43,254 bases of DNA from positions 1 to 43,254 of the forward strand of contig CAISVF010000611.1 in NCBI GenBank assembly GCA_903888765.1. The letters are read 5' to 3'. Below, piece by piece: positions 10,901 through 18,650 of this stretch. Under the pieces are notes generated by a model. The model made no database searches and had not been told where the DNA came from. It saw only the letters and a program-made list of their open reading frames with translations. Within the stretch, counting starts at the first letter, position 1. Every line of letters starts with the position of its first letter. The stretch is from an uncultured Verrucomicrobia subdivision 3 bacterium. Lineage in GTDB: Bacteria; Verrucomicrobiota; Verrucomicrobiia; Limisphaerales; UBA11358. The translations under genes and the position numbers were made by a program.

Positions 10901-10957
10901 CATTACCAGGATCCATCCCCATCCCGGTTGTACTGTGTTTGTCGTTCTTATATTCAA
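7901..10957 (-). CDS. Secreted S53 (sedolisin/kumamolisin) peptidase with BACON-like repeats
   Basis: This 1018-aa protein is paralogous to the next gene through the pro- and catalytic domains. Near-identical stretches include RRAYVPGTVLTGAGQ, LDIEMAIAMAPGL and CTGLGTPNGSNFINAL. The pro-domain is about 37-185. The catalytic residues E288, D292, D368 and S492 (LGTSVATP) are all present, with the HDIT and GYDLCTG calcium segments. After residue 580 the architecture differs from its neighbour: two similar BACON-like beta-sandwiches (about 583-684 and 688-784, both with an NTS-x-W motif), a DUF642/galactose-binding-like unit (787-945), and a terminal module ending RRFYRIRRLP. The start used is a TTG that gives a plausible signal peptide; the next Met in frame is residue 19. 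It is first of a probable three-gene unit with the second peptidase and tilS. Confidence 0.92.
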   Translation of the reverse strand: MNIRTTNTVQPGWGWILVMLVFCAGFSSTEASLKHLPGHVSFTLTKLISEGRLPATNRLHLVIGLTLRDSGGLDQFLQQLYDPASTNYQKFLNSGEFLARFGPTEADYQAVKDFASTNGLTVLGTYGNRQLLDIDGPVMAVESAFHLTLRKFRLPDGAASCFGPDAEPSVDAALPMADVTGLSDYAKPHPRIHQRRTSAGPTAKVGSAPDGTSYLGDDIRRAYVPGTVLTGAGQMVGLMEFDGYFASDILAYAAAAGGGRTNVVIQPILLDGASVTPGYSGIPEFIHETELDIEMAIAMAPGLAKVVVFEAPPNISSINHILNAMVTNSAVKSLTSTFGWTGGPNATTENYFKQMQAQGQSFFNGTGDGDAFGSGSANDINNPNQANYPASSTNITQVGGTVLTMNGAGISYLSETVWNDRTTNAANGGYWGSSGGISTNAMPYWQTNISMAANKGSATNRNVPDVAMLADNVYCCFYDGTNHTNGVTLGTSVATPLWAGLMALINQQATLAGRPVAGFINPAIYAIGNSVNYTNCFHDITSGDNTWPGSPNKFFAVPGYDLCTGLGTPNGSNFINALAGPLVITPSVGSANCLAGGFFTPAPQIFTITNSSVTNLAWSLLNTSIWLNVSLTNGILVPNAATNLPVSLTTSGKNLSAGAYTANLTFTNRNNAATLNVPFLLQLTAPPGFTAVGACGGPFSPATTLFALTNTSGANLTWSMINTSAWINIFPSASTLGINAGTVVNFSLAPAANRLAAGIYAANILFTNLTSNAAMIIPFQLQIGQQIVANGGFELGPVGNNALGWGITDSYSGSGNPPDFVDNGNLTFSSILPHAGGKDFLFGQPGSLALLSQNLATIPGQTYQLSFWLDNDYPGSPSFPQQFLVRWNTNGMANNTVLALTNPPAFTWSNVVTLVTATSTNTTLQFAVRNDASYFGLDDVAVWPIPLPTVMGYARTTNAFTVTWNTFTGLVYQIQFSTNLLQTNWNNLTTNTAVASTMTYTNFTGSDTRRFYRIRRLP

Positions 10958-11144
10958 TTATCAGATCAATTTCAGGGGAAGCGCAGCCGGCTTGACCCGC
11001 TCCCACAGGCAACTTGATGCCGGCAATTTACTGGAGAGTCCGGCAAAGTCAATTGAGCCACCTTCAACTCCAAGCTATGCCAGTCACCCTGGCATAATTT
11101 TTATAACCACCTTTAAAATCGGCCCTTGAGGTCGAATATTCAAC

Positions 11145-11174
11145 CGGAAACTCGCGACATCGGAAACTCGCGAC
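11145..11174. repeat. Tandem 14-bp direct repeat
   Basis: CGGAAACTCGCGAC occurs at 11145-11158 and again at 11161-11174, two bases apart. The 16-bp period is about one and a half helical turns. The role is unknown; it could be a protein-binding site upstream of the peptidase genes or a simple duplication. Confidence 0.7.
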
Positions 11175-11192
11175 CCCTTGCTGAAAATAGAG

Positions 11193-11221
11193 CCGGCGGT
11201 TGTCGGTGGGACAACCGCCGG
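11193..11221 (-). terminator. Perfect 12-bp hairpin downstream of icd
   Basis: CCGGCGGTTGTC (11193-11204) pairs perfectly with 11210-11221 across a 5-base loop. It lies about 40 bp after the icd stop. On the minus strand the hairpin is followed only by a weak run (TATTTTC), so it may be an imperfect intrinsic terminator or a 3'-end stabiliser. Confidence 0.55.
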
Positions 11222-11260
11222 TCCATTGGGCCGTCACTAAGAAACCGTTCTGCCCGTCTT

Positions 11261-12526
11261 TTACATGTGGGCGATGATATTGTCGCCAAACTGGGAGCAC
11301 TTGATTTCAGTTGCCCCCTCCATCTGGCGGGCAAAGTCGTAAGTGACGCGTTTGCTCCCGATGGCTCCGTTCAATCCTTTGAGGATGAGATCCGCAGCTT
11401 CATTCCAGCCCAAATAGCGAAACATCATTTCGCCGGACAGGATTACGGAGCCCGGGTTGACCAGATCTTTGTTGGCATACTTTGGTGCCGTGCCGTGGGT
11501 GGCTTCAAAAATGGCGTGTCCCGTGACATTATTGATATTACCGCCAGGCGCGATGCCGATACCGCCTACCTGGGCAGCCAGGGCGTCGCTCAAATAATCA
11601 CCGTTGAGATTGAGCGTGGCAATAACTTCGAATTCAGTCGGGCGCGTTAGTACCTGCTGCAGCGTAATATCGGCGATGCTGTCCTTGAAAACAATCCCCG
11701 CCCCGCGTTTGCCTTCCGGAATTTTGCACCACGGACCAGCCTCAATGAGTTCGGCCCCATATTCTTCCCGGGCCAACTGATAGCCCCACTGCATGAAAGC
11801 ACCTTCCGTGTATTTCATGATGTTGCCTTTATGGACGAACGTCAGGGATTTCTTCTTTTGCGCGATGGCATATTCGATGGCGGAACGCACCAGGCGTTGC
11901 GTGCCGGTTTTGGAGACGGGTTTGATGCCAATACCCACCATTTCCGGCGTTTCTCCGAAACGGATCTTTTTGAATTCTTTCGGGAAATTCGTCTTGAGAA
12001 ATTCAATCGTCTTGAGCGCCATTTCTTTGCCGGCTTCAAAATCAATGCCGGCATAAATGTCCTCGGTGTTTTCCCGGAAGATGACCATGTTTACCTTCTC
12101 GGGATGCTTCACTGGAGAAGGAACCCCGGTGAACCATTGCACGGGGCGCAGGCAAACATACAGGTCGAGCATCTGGCGCAGTGCCACATTGAGCGAGCGA
12201 ATACCGCCGCCGGTGGGCGTGGTGAGCGGCCCCTTGATGCCAACGAGATATTCCTTGAAAGCCTCGACCGTATCATCGGGCAGCCAGTTGTTGAATTTTT
12301 TGAAGGATTCTTCACCGGCAAACACTTCAAACCAGGCAATTTTGCGCTGCCCACCGTAGGCTTTGGCCACGGCGGCATCCATCACCCGTTCACTGGCAGC
12401 CCAGATGTCCGGTCCCGTGCCGTCCCCACGAATGAACGGGACGATGGGATTGTTGGGCACAGTGAGAATGCCGTTGTTGATGGATATTTTTCCGCCTGCC
12501 GGAGGAGTTACGTCTTGGTATGCCAT
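11261..12526 (-). CDS. icd: Isocitrate dehydrogenase, NADP-dependent
   Basis: This TCA-cycle enzyme oxidatively decarboxylates isocitrate to 2-oxoglutarate with NADP+. The 421-aa product matches the length and layout of bacterial dimeric Icd. The substrate loop [13 protein letters not shown] has S111, N113 and R117, corresponding to E. coli S113, N115 and R119; the serine is the residue phosphorylated by AceK in enterics. Other conserved segments are [11 protein letters not shown] (150-160), [30 protein letters not shown], and [17 protein letters not shown] with metal-binding Asp. [11 protein letters not shown] carries K349 and Y350, the NADP-specificity pair. It starts at an ATG, is divergent from ruvC, and appears to be monocistronic. 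Confidence 0.97.
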   Translation of the reverse strand: MAYQDVTPPAGGKISINNGILTVPNNPIVPFIRGDGTGPDIWAASERVMDAAVAKAYGGQRKIAWFEVFAGEESFKKFNNWLPDDTVEAFKEYLVGIKGPLTTPTGGGIRSLNVALRQMLDLYVCLRPVQWFTGVPSPVKHPEKVNMVIFRENTEDIYAGIDFEAGKEMALKTIEFLKTNFPKEFKKIRFGETPEMVGIGIKPVSKTGTQRLVRSAIEYAIAQKKKSLTFVHKGNIMKYTEGAFMQWGYQLAREEYGAELIEAGPWCKIPEGKRGAGIVFKDSIADITLQQVLTRPTEFEVIATLNLNGDYLSDALAAQVGGIGIAPGGNINNVTGHAIFEATHGTAPKYANKDLVNPGSVILSGEMMFRYLGWNEAADLILKGLNGAIGSKRVTYDFARQMEGATEIKCSQFGDNIIAHM

Positions 12527-12721
12527 AAATTCAAAAAATAATGGTTGCTATCCTACTGAAACCAGCCCAAACGCGCGAGTGCAAACCTGATAAATTTTAG
12601 CCGGGCGTTTTTGCTTTTGCCGGAGCGCCGTCGCTGGCAACCTGTTCGGGTGGGTATTTCCCGGCAACAATTTGAGCAGATCCAGCGCCGCCTTGACGGC
12701 AATAAATCGCGCGCCGTCGCC

Positions 12722-13258
12722 GTGCTGGCCATCCCGGAGCCACGGCGTAGCGTAACCAATAAAATCATCCTGGGCATCGATCCATCTTTGCGCGGCACAG
12801 GCTACGGCGTGATCGCCATGGGTAAACCTTTTCCCACCGTCTTGGCCCAGGGTACGATTGTCTGCCCCAAGGACTGGGCGCGGTCGCGCTGCCTCGCGCA
12901 TATTGCCCAGACGTTACGAGCAGTTTTGCGCGAACATCAGCCGACGGTTTGCGCCGTTGAGGGGTTGTTTTTTGCGCAAAACCTTAAGACGGCCATCATC
13001 ATGGGCGAGGCGCGCGGAGCGGCGATGGCGGTCATTGCCGAAGCCGGGCTGGACATATACGAGATTGCCACGCGCAAGGTGAAGCAGGCCATAGTGGGAT
13101 ATGGCGCGGCGCAAAAAATTGCGGTCGCCAAAATGGTGCAGCGGATGCTGAACCTTGCTGAACTGCCCGAGCCCGATGCGGCGGATGCGCTGGCGCTCGC
13201 GCTGGTGCAGGCCCGGGAAAATTTTCAAACGATTTTAACTGCTCCCAAGCGCATATGA
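12722..13258 (+). CDS. ruvC: Crossover junction endodeoxyribonuclease RuvC
   Basis: RuvC is the Holliday-junction resolvase that works with RuvAB in homologous recombination. The catalytic acidic residues are all present: Asp in ILGIDPSLRGTGYG, Glu in VEGLFFAQN, and two Asp in EPDAADALALAL. In the 178-aa form they are D20, E80, D152 and D155, matching E. coli D7, E66, D138 and D141. The frame is open back to a TTG at 12611, but that would add 37 residues unlike any RuvC. No ATG precedes the first conserved strand, so the GTG at 12722 is the best fit; it still leaves an extra N-terminus of about 13 residues. ruvA begins 34 bp downstream, so the two are probably co-transcribed. No ruvB is in the window. 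Confidence 0.93.
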   Translation: MLAIPEPRRSVTNKIILGIDPSLRGTGYGVIAMGKPFPTVLAQGTIVCPKDWARSRCLAHIAQTLRAVLREHQPTVCAVEGLFFAQNLKTAIIMGEARGAAMAVIAEAGLDIYEIATRKVKQAIVGYGAAQKIAVAKMVQRMLNLAELPEPDAADALALALVQARENFQTILTAPKRI

Positions 13259-13292
13259 CGGCTGCATTCCCAAGCTTACCCTTTTTCTTTCG

Positions 13293-13895
13293 ATGATCAC
13301 TTTTCTCCAAGGCAAACTCGTTGAATCGCTGCCCACGCAGGTTGTGGTGAATGTGAACGGCATCGGCTATGAGGTGTTGATCCCGCTGTCGTCTTTTTCC
13401 AAACTGCCGCCGCCCGGCAGCGATGTCAAGTTGCTCACGCAGCTGGTGGTGCGGGAAGATGCGCATATTCTTTACGGTTTCATGTCGGCGGGGGAACGCG
13501 ACTTGTTCCGGCTGCTGGTGAACAGCGTCAGCGGCATCGGGCCAAAGACCGCGCTGAACATTTTGAGTGGCATGAACGCCGTGGCCTTTCGCGGAGCGGT
13601 GGCTAATAGCGACGTTAAATCTCTTTCCCAAATCTCCGGCGTGGGCAAAAAAACGGCCGAGCGCATTGTCGTCGAACTGCGCGATAAAATGGGGGCGGCT
13701 GGCGCTCTGGAAGCGGCGAGCGCGAAACATGCTCTCTCTCCTGAGGATCAGAAGCTCACTGATGCCACCCTGGCGCTCATGGCCCTGGGCATCAAACAAG
13801 CCGACGCGCACGATGCTGTCCGGGCCGCCCAAACAATGCTGGGTGCGGAGGCGACCGTGGAGCAATTGGTGCGGGCCGGACTCAAAAAAAGCTGA
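13293..13895 (+). CDS. ruvA: Holliday junction branch-migration protein RuvA
   Basis: RuvA binds the four-way junction as a tetramer and loads the RuvB motor. The 200-aa protein has the three expected domains. First is an N-terminal OB fold starting MITFLQGKL with GIGYEVLIPLS and LVVREDAHILYGF. Then come two helix-hairpin-helix motifs (LLVNSVSGIGPKTALNIL and LSQISGVGKKTAERIVVELRDK). Last is a C-terminal three-helix RuvB-contact domain (DATLALMALGIKQADAHDAVRAA). It sits between ruvC and a DUF374 gene that starts nine bases downstream, consistent with one operon running into priA. Confidence 0.97.
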   Translation: MITFLQGKLVESLPTQVVVNVNGIGYEVLIPLSSFSKLPPPGSDVKLLTQLVVREDAHILYGFMSAGERDLFRLLVNSVSGIGPKTALNILSGMNAVAFRGAVANSDVKSLSQISGVGKKTAERIVVELRDKMGAAGALEAASAKHALSPEDQKLTDATLALMALGIKQADAHDAVRAAQTMLGAEATVEQLVRAGLKKS

Positions 13896-13904
13896 CCTCA
13901 TTCC

Positions 13905-14600
13905 ATGGCAAATACCCCAAAGCCCCAGCGAAGCGGAGTGGTGGTGCCACACACGCCCAAATGGCCGCAACGTTTGCTGGCGCGGTTGATCCATGGACTG
14001 GCCCGGGGGCTGGCGGCAACCCTTCGGTTCCAAATGGAGGACCGGTCCGGTTATTTTTCCAGCGGTCCGCCGGAGAAGCTGATCTTTACGATCTGGCATA
14101 ACCGATTGGCTCTGGCGCTGGTGCTTTATCAGCGCTACGTCTCCCGCCGGGACCCTGCCCGGCGGCTGGCGGCCATGGTAAGTGCGAGCCGCGACGGTGG
14201 CATGGTGGCCCGCGTGTTGGAACTTTTTCAGGTGCAACCGGTGCGCGGTTCCTCCTCCCGCCGGGGCGCGCAGGCGCTGCGTGAATTAGTTGCCTGGGGC
14301 GGGCGCGGATACGATCTGGCCATCACGCCCGACGGCCCGCGCGGCCCGCGTTATGTGGTGCAGGAAGGCGTGATCTCGGCGGCGCAACTCAGCGGCCTGA
14401 TCATCTTGCCGGTGGCGTATCACCTGAACTGGAAAATCACCGTGAAGAGCTGGGACCGGCTTCAGATCCCGCTCCCGTTTGCGCAGGTGCGCGTTGTCAT
14501 GGGTGCTCCGTTGCGGGTGCCGCCCGAAACGGACGAGTCGGGCCGCGCCGCCTTGCGGCAAAAACTGGAAGCGGAGTTACACGCTATTACGCACGATTAA
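13905..14600 (+). CDS. DUF374 lysophospholipid acyltransferase-like protein
   Basis: This 231-aa protein belongs to the DUF374 family, related to the LpxL/PlsC acyltransferases. Members are thought to acylate lipid A precursors or lysophospholipids at the inner membrane. Visible family motifs are FTIWHNRLAL (about 61-70, with the catalytic-type His), ASRDGG, RGSSSRRGAQALREL, and ITPDGPRGPRYVVQEGVI followed by the hydrophobic LSGLIILPVAY. The exact substrate cannot be told from sequence. The gene follows ruvA by nine bases, and its stop (14598-14600) is one base before the priA ATG, so translation is probably coupled. Confidence 0.88.
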   Translation: MANTPKPQRSGVVVPHTPKWPQRLLARLIHGLARGLAATLRFQMEDRSGYFSSGPPEKLIFTIWHNRLALALVLYQRYVSRRDPARRLAAMVSASRDGGMVARVLELFQVQPVRGSSSRRGAQALRELVAWGGRGYDLAITPDGPRGPRYVVQEGVISAAQLSGLIILPVAYHLNWKITVKSWDRLQIPLPFAQVRVVMGAPLRVPPETDESGRAALRQKLEAELHAITHD

Positions 14601-14601
14601 A

Positions 14602-16896
14602 ATGATCGCCCGCGTCAGCCTGGAGCTCGCGTTGCGCAAGGAATTTGATTATTCGATTCCGGCGGAACTGGCGGGCCAAATAGAAGTCGGCAGCCGCGTG
14701 CAGGTTCCCTTCGGTTCGCGAAACCTCCTGGGCGTGGTAACCGCCCTGGCCGAGGAGTCCGGCTATGCCCGCCTCAAACCGATTTTGAAAGTTATTGGTG
14801 CGCAATCGCTGGTTACCCCGAAAGTGCTCACCCTGGCTCGCTGGATAGGTGATTATTACTGTTGTGCGCCGGAAACCGCGCTGAAATCCGTGTTGCCCGA
14901 AGCGGTGCGCAAGGAAGACGCCGGATGGCGCGAGCGCCTGCTGGTGCGGGCGCTGCCCGCGAACGGCGAATTCCCGAAACTGCCGCAGCGGCAGCAGGCG
15001 GTATGGCAGGTGGTGGAGGAGCGCCGTGAAATATTGCTGGCCGAACTGGTTACGCTGGCCGCAACGACGGCAGCCACGGTGCGCAAATTGGAAGATCGCG
15101 GACTGGTCACCATTACCTCGGAAATTTCCGAGCGCGATCCCTACGCACACGAAGTCATCCTGGCATCCCAGCCCCTGGTGCTGAATTCGGCACAGGCGAC
15201 GGCTCTGGAGAAAATCAAGCAGGCCATGGCCGGAGGCAATGCCCGTAGCGATACGACTGTGGCCGGAAAAGCCTCTACGTTTTTACTCCATGGGGTAACT
15301 GGCTCCGGCAAGACGGAGATATACTTGCAGGCGATTGCGCTGGCATTGGAACAGGGTAAGGGAGCGATCGTGCTGGTGCCGGAAATTTCCCTGACCCCCC
15401 AGACGGTGGAGCGCTTCAAAGCGCGCTTCAGCTCCGGGCCCTGGCAGACGTTGGTGGCCGTGCTGCATTCGCATTTAAGTGCGGGAGAACGGCATGACGA
15501 ATGGCATAAGATCCGGCAGGGGCGGGCGCGCATTGTCATCGGGGCGCGCTCGGCGATTTTCGCACCAGTGGAACCGCTCGGGCTCATTATTGTGGATGAA
15601 GAGCACGAGCATACCTATAAGCAGGAGGAGTCGCCCCGTTACCACGCACGCGATGTGGCGGTGATGCGCGGGCAGATGGAAAACGCGGTGGTGGTGCTGG
15701 GTTCCGCCACGCCTTCCCTGGAAAGTTATTTTAATTGCAAAATTAACAAGTTCACCCTCCTGGAACTACCCGAGCGCGTGGGTAACCAGAAAATGCCGCA
15801 CGTCCGCGTGGTGGATATGCGGCAGTCAGTGCGCGATGGCAAGGGGCCGCCGCTGTTCTCCCCGCAACTCAAGGAAGCCATTACGCAGCGGCTTGAGCGC
15901 AAGGAGCAGACTATTTTGTTTTTAAACCGGCGCGGTTATGCTAGTTCGCTGCAATGCCCGAAATGCGGTCATGTTTGCGGCTGCCCGCACTGCAGCATCT
16001 CACTGACCTACCACCGGACCGATCCGAAATTATGCTGCCACATCTGCGGTCATGTGGAAAAGGTTCCGCTCGTGTGCCCCAATGAAGCCTGCAAAAACCC
16101 CGCCATTCGTTTTGCCGGCACCGGCACTCAGAAAGTGGAGGAGATCCTGGGAAAGCTCTTTCCGCAGGCAACGGTCCGGCGCATGGATGCCGATACCATG
16201 AAACGCAAGGACGATTACCGTCGCGTGCTGGGCGATTTCCGGGTGGGAAAAATCGACATCCTGCTCGGCACCCAGATGATCGCGAAAGGACTGCATTTTC
16301 CCAACGTGACGCTGGTGGGCATCATTTATGCCGATATGGCCCTGCACCAGCCGGATTTTCGCGCCGGGGAACGCACCTTTCAATTGCTGACGCAGGTTTC
16401 CGGTCGGGCCGGTCGCGGGGACGTGGAAGGCGAGGTTTTTGTGCAGGCCTTTACTCCCTTTCATCCTTCCATCCAATTTGCCCGGCGGCATGATTTCCTC
16501 GGCTTTTATGAGCAGGAACTGGAATTTCGTCAGCAGCTAAAGTATCCGCCCTTCAGTCGCGTGGCGTTGCTCACGCTCAAGGGGTGTCATGAAGAGAAAG
16601 TGAAATTATCCGCAGATCATGTCCGCAGTGTGATCGAGGCCAAAATTCTCGGGGCAACCACCCCGACTTCAGGACTTTCGCCGGAACGCTCCGGCACGCG
16701 AATTTTGGACCTGACGATTTCCGGCCCCGCTCCGGCTCCCTTGCTGCGGGCGGAAAATTTTTATCGCCACCAGATCATGTTGCGAACGCGGTCCATGAGC
16801 GCCCTGAGTCGGGAGTTGGCCAAAATGACGCAATCACTCACGCTGCCGGAGGATGTTTCCCTGGTGGTGGATATTGACCCGGTGAGTTTGAGTTAG
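14602..16896 (+). CDS. priA: Primosomal protein N' (replication restart helicase PriA)
   Basis: PriA recognises stalled forks and D-loops and reloads the replicative helicase. The 764-aa product has the N-terminal 3'BD/winged-helix DNA-binding region, then a superfamily 2 helicase. Walker A GVTGSGKTEIY is at about 231, the DEEH box at 332-335 (VDEEHEHTYKQEESPRYHARD), GSATPS is motif III, and LLGTQMIAKGLHFPNVTLVG and SGRAGRG are late motifs. A zinc-binding insertion lies between CPKCGHVCGCPHC and CHICGHVEKVPLVCPNEAC. A longer frame reaches back to 14479 but overlaps the upstream gene; the ATG at 14602 matches the conserved MIARVSLELAL start. The gene ends in a 4-bp convergent overlap with the pyrophosphatase gene. 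Confidence 0.96.
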   Translation: MIARVSLELALRKEFDYSIPAELAGQIEVGSRVQVPFGSRNLLGVVTALAEESGYARLKPILKVIGAQSLVTPKVLTLARWIGDYYCCAPETALKSVLPEAVRKEDAGWRERLLVRALPANGEFPKLPQRQQAVWQVVEERREILLAELVTLAATTAATVRKLEDRGLVTITSEISERDPYAHEVILASQPLVLNSAQATALEKIKQAMAGGNARSDTTVAGKASTFLLHGVTGSGKTEIYLQAIALALEQGKGAIVLVPEISLTPQTVERFKARFSSGPWQTLVAVLHSHLSAGERHDEWHKIRQGRARIVIGARSAIFAPVEPLGLIIVDEEHEHTYKQEESPRYHARDVAVMRGQMENAVVVLGSATPSLESYFNCKINKFTLLELPERVGNQKMPHVRVVDMRQSVRDGKGPPLFSPQLKEAITQRLERKEQTILFLNRRGYASSLQCPKCGHVCGCPHCSISLTYHRTDPKLCCHICGHVEKVPLVCPNEACKNPAIRFAGTGTQKVEEILGKLFPQATVRRMDADTMKRKDDYRRVLGDFRVGKIDILLGTQMIAKGLHFPNVTLVGIIYADMALHQPDFRAGERTFQLLTQVSGRAGRGDVEGEVFVQAFTPFHPSIQFARRHDFLGFYEQELEFRQQLKYPPFSRVALLTLKGCHEEKVKLSADHVRSVIEAKILGATTPTSGLSPERSGTRILDLTISGPAPAPLLRAENFYRHQIMLRTRSMSALSRELAKMTQSLTLPEDVSLVVDIDPVSLS

Positions 16897-18557
16897 CCTT
16901 TTACACCCTGTTCCGCTTCCCGGAGGCAATGGGCAAGGTAGGGCAGTAGTTGTTTCTTGCGGGAAACCACCTCGCGCAATTCGTAAATGCCGGGTTCCAG
17001 TCGGGGATAATCAATGCGCCGGACCAGTTTCTCATCACCGGCCACCAGTAGCAGTGAACTTTGCGTGGCGACATCGGTGACGAGCAGGCTGGAAAAATGA
17101 TAAGCCCGCTGCGCGCGGTAGGCCTCGAGCGCGGACAGCAATTCCTCCTTGCGCTTCCAAAACTGGTCAAAGCCCACTTCTTCGATTTGCGCCACGCTGA
17201 AGTTTTTGCCGTCCTCGCGGTATTCCTTGCAATCGGTGGTGATGGCTTGCGGCGCAGGTTTGAGCGTGAGCAATGAACCGCTGGCAAACAGTTTTTCGGT
17301 AAACTCGCGGGCGTTAGTGCGGGACAGCGTTTCCAGCTTTCGTAAAATTTCCACGTCCCGCCCGGTGGTGGTGGGCGAGGTGAGATTCAACGTGTCGGAT
17401 ACCACGCCGGCCAGCAGCAGGCCCGCGATGTCCGCTGGCAATTCCACGTCGTTGCGGAAGAAACAATCGGCCACAATGGTGCAGGTGGAGCCGACCGGCT
17501 CGTTGCGAAATAAAATCGGTTGCTGGGTCGCGAGTGCGCCTATGCGGTGATGGTCAATGATCTCAATGATTTCCACTTCGTCCGCTCCCTGCACCGCCTG
17601 CGAGAGTTCATTGTGGTCCACCAGAATCAATTTGCGGGTGACCGTCTTCAGAAAATCCGTTTTGGACAGAATGCCGACGGTTTGGCCCTGGCCATTCAAA
17701 ACGGGGAAAACCAGGAAGCCGGAGGAGGTTGCTTCATCGCGCACGGCGGCGAGCGGCGCGTTTTCCCGGAAACAGAGGAACTCCTCATTTAGGACATGGC
17801 GCACCGCGACGGCAGCCCGGCAGAGCGATGCCGTGGTGGCGGTATCGTGCGGTGAGGTGATGACGCTGACATTCCGTTTGCGGGCGGCCTCCAGCGTCTT
17901 GGGTTCGGCTTGGGTGCCGCCGGTGATGATCAGCACGCGAACGCCCTCCCGGATGGCAATATTCTGGATATCCCAGCGGTCGCCCACGATGACGCAACAT
18001 TTTTCCGGCGGGAATTTTTCCAGGCGAGCGGCAAAGGATTCCAAGCCCATGGCACCAATCATCAAAATCAATTCGTCTTCGCGGTCGGTGTCAAAGCCCA
18101 CAATCAGCTGTCCGTCGAGGGTCTGCGCCAGGCCATCAAGGGAGGATAGCACTTCGCGGGTGTTCGCACCTTGGCTGACTGCGGGAAAAAGGAACTTGCT
18201 CAACTTGAACAGGGAAAGCAGGCCGCGGCATTTTTGTTCCGCATCCATCACGGGCAGGATGCGGAGGTTTTTGCCATCCATCAGGCGCAGTGCCTCGGCG
18301 GCGGTGGCGCCGGGTGGCACGCTTAAAATCCGCCGCTGCATGACATCGGAAATTTTTGGCGAAACATCCGCAACAAACTTTGGCGCCGGGATCCCGAAGG
18401 TCTCGAGCACGAAATCAATCCGGTCATTGGTGTCGCCGCAGCGCGCGGCGACAGCTTCCTCCAGACCGGTGCGGCGCTTGAATTCCGCGTAGCCGATGGC
18501 GGAACAAATCGCGTCGGTGTCAGGATTTTTATGACCGATAACCAGTATTTCACTCAT
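16893..18557 (-). CDS. ppaC: Manganese-dependent family II inorganic pyrophosphatase with CBS-DRTGG-CBS insert
   Basis: The enzyme hydrolyses pyrophosphate to phosphate in the cytoplasm, driving biosynthesis. The 554-aa length identifies the regulated form (simple PpaC is about 310 aa). The DHH metal site is split by the insert. GHKNPDTD (H9, D13, D15) comes first, then CBS1 (about 68-125), a DRTGG domain (about 130-240) and CBS2 (about 255-305). VDHNE (313-317) and IIDHHRIG (DHH 335-337) follow, then the DHHA2 domain with the C-terminal SRKKQ motif. CBS-pyrophosphatases of this type are regulated by adenine nucleotides, and those with DRTGG also by diadenosine polyphosphates. It is divergent from the GH28 gene and converges with priA, overlapping it by four bases. 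Confidence 0.95.
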   Translation of the reverse strand: MSEILVIGHKNPDTDAICSAIGYAEFKRRTGLEEAVAARCGDTNDRIDFVLETFGIPAPKFVADVSPKISDVMQRRILSVPPGATAAEALRLMDGKNLRILPVMDAEQKCRGLLSLFKLSKFLFPAVSQGANTREVLSSLDGLAQTLDGQLIVGFDTDREDELILMIGAMGLESFAARLEKFPPEKCCVIVGDRWDIQNIAIREGVRVLIITGGTQAEPKTLEAARKRNVSVITSPHDTATTASLCRAAVAVRHVLNEEFLCFRENAPLAAVRDEATSSGFLVFPVLNGQGQTVGILSKTDFLKTVTRKLILVDHNELSQAVQGADEVEIIEIIDHHRIGALATQQPILFRNEPVGSTCTIVADCFFRNDVELPADIAGLLLAGVVSDTLNLTSPTTTGRDVEILRKLETLSRTNAREFTEKLFASGSLLTLKPAPQAITTDCKEYREDGKNFSVAQIEEVGFDQFWKRKEELLSALEAYRAQRAYHFSSLLVTDVATQSSLLLVAGDEKLVRRIDYPRLEPGIYELREVVSRKKQLLPYLAHCLREAEQGVKG

Positions 18558-18650
18558 GCAAGTCGGCTCAGCCTAACCAGAATTGGCGATGGTCGCAAGC
18601 GGAAGCGGGATTTGACTCGTTCCGGTCTTGCCCGCAAACTTTTGGTTAAC

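Larger units (their letters stand above)
10958..11260. other. Intergenic region between icd and the S53 peptidases
   Basis: These 303 bp contain the upstream region of the minus-strand S53 operon, a tandem 14-bp repeat and a strong hairpin behind icd. I see no credible coding sequence. Confidence 0.6.

Noticed and set aside
13032-14237. A 401-codon minus-strand frame
   Set aside because: It runs across ruvC, ruvA and the DUF374 gene and has the His/Arg/Gln composition of an antisense shadow.
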